From positions 10,053,722 to 10,117,721 of the forward strand of contig OZ037766.1 of assembly GCA_964035545.1 (NCBI GenBank): a DNA stretch of 64,000 bases. Direction: 5' to 3'. Positions 63,773-64,000 of this stretch are shown here, one piece after another. Within the stretch, counting starts at the first letter, position 1. Each line of letters begins with the position of its first letter. The position numbers were made by a program, and so were the translations under genes. The notes under the pieces were generated by a model that was given only the letters and a program-made list of their open reading frames with translations, had not been told where the DNA came from and ran no database searches. This DNA is from Bugula neritina. Taxonomy: Eukaryota > Bryozoa > Gymnolaemata > Cheilostomatida > Bugulidae.

Positions 63773-64000
63773 GTTAGTATATATCATGTTTTATTCTAGA
63801 TTGGTTATGTTGGGAAAATAGTAGCATCAGCGCAGTATAAATAGTAGGTCACTGTAACAGTTTGTGCTGATCTACAACTCACTGAATAGTGTTCAGCATT
63901 ATTAACAGCTGTCTGACAACTTATTCCGCTATTCCCTACTCTATAAGTTTAAATAGTAATTCTATAATTTAGGTTGAAAGTGAATATTTTATCATAGGTT

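Overview
The window is AT-rich nuclear DNA of an animal. Genes are split by canonical GT-AG introns, and the recognisable proteins (GAK, a DLGAP5/HURP-type protein, PNRC, RNF38/44, a Mab-21/cGAS-like protein) are metazoan. Introns of a few hundred bases to 2 kb, low gene density and abundant AT-rich simple repeats suggest an invertebrate. I cannot place it more finely from sequence alone.

Layout, left to right. 3-107: the last codons of an unidentified basic protein (+). 1016-18660: a complete 24-exon cyclin-G-associated kinase / auxilin gene (GAK, +, 1233 aa). 19344-20700: a four-exon, 195-aa gene I do not recognise (-), converging on GAK. 21179-26478 and 31872-36663: two direct copies of a 4.8-5.3 kb element bounded by TTAA and carrying a 19-bp terminal inverted repeat. 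Between them, 26713-31351: a cGAS-like / Mab-21 nucleotidyltransferase gene (+) with its metal-binding acidic residues in place and a signal-anchor-like N-terminus. 38641-47883: a DLGAP5/HURP-like mitotic protein gene (-, about 17 exons). 51013-51566: a PNRC-family gene (-). 52803-53963: a hAT-type non-autonomous transposon with perfect 8-bp target duplications. 57676-64000: an RNF38/RNF44-type E3 ligase gene (+), cut by the window edge just before its RING domain.

The genes do not form one pathway. GAK acts in clathrin uncoating, DLGAP5 in spindle assembly, PNRC in mRNA decay or nuclear-receptor coactivation, RNF38/44 in ubiquitination, and the Mab-21 protein possibly in innate nucleotide signalling. 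The most unusual content is the cGAS-like gene bracketed by recent copies of a TTAA element, the unknown gene whose start codon is followed directly by an intron, a tandem repeat that duplicates a 3' splice site in the DLGAP5 gene, and degenerate hexamer arrays of the form TATNAS spread through introns and intergenic DNA. Exon models were assembled by hand from open frames, splice sites and phase, so individual boundaries may be off even where the gene call is safe.
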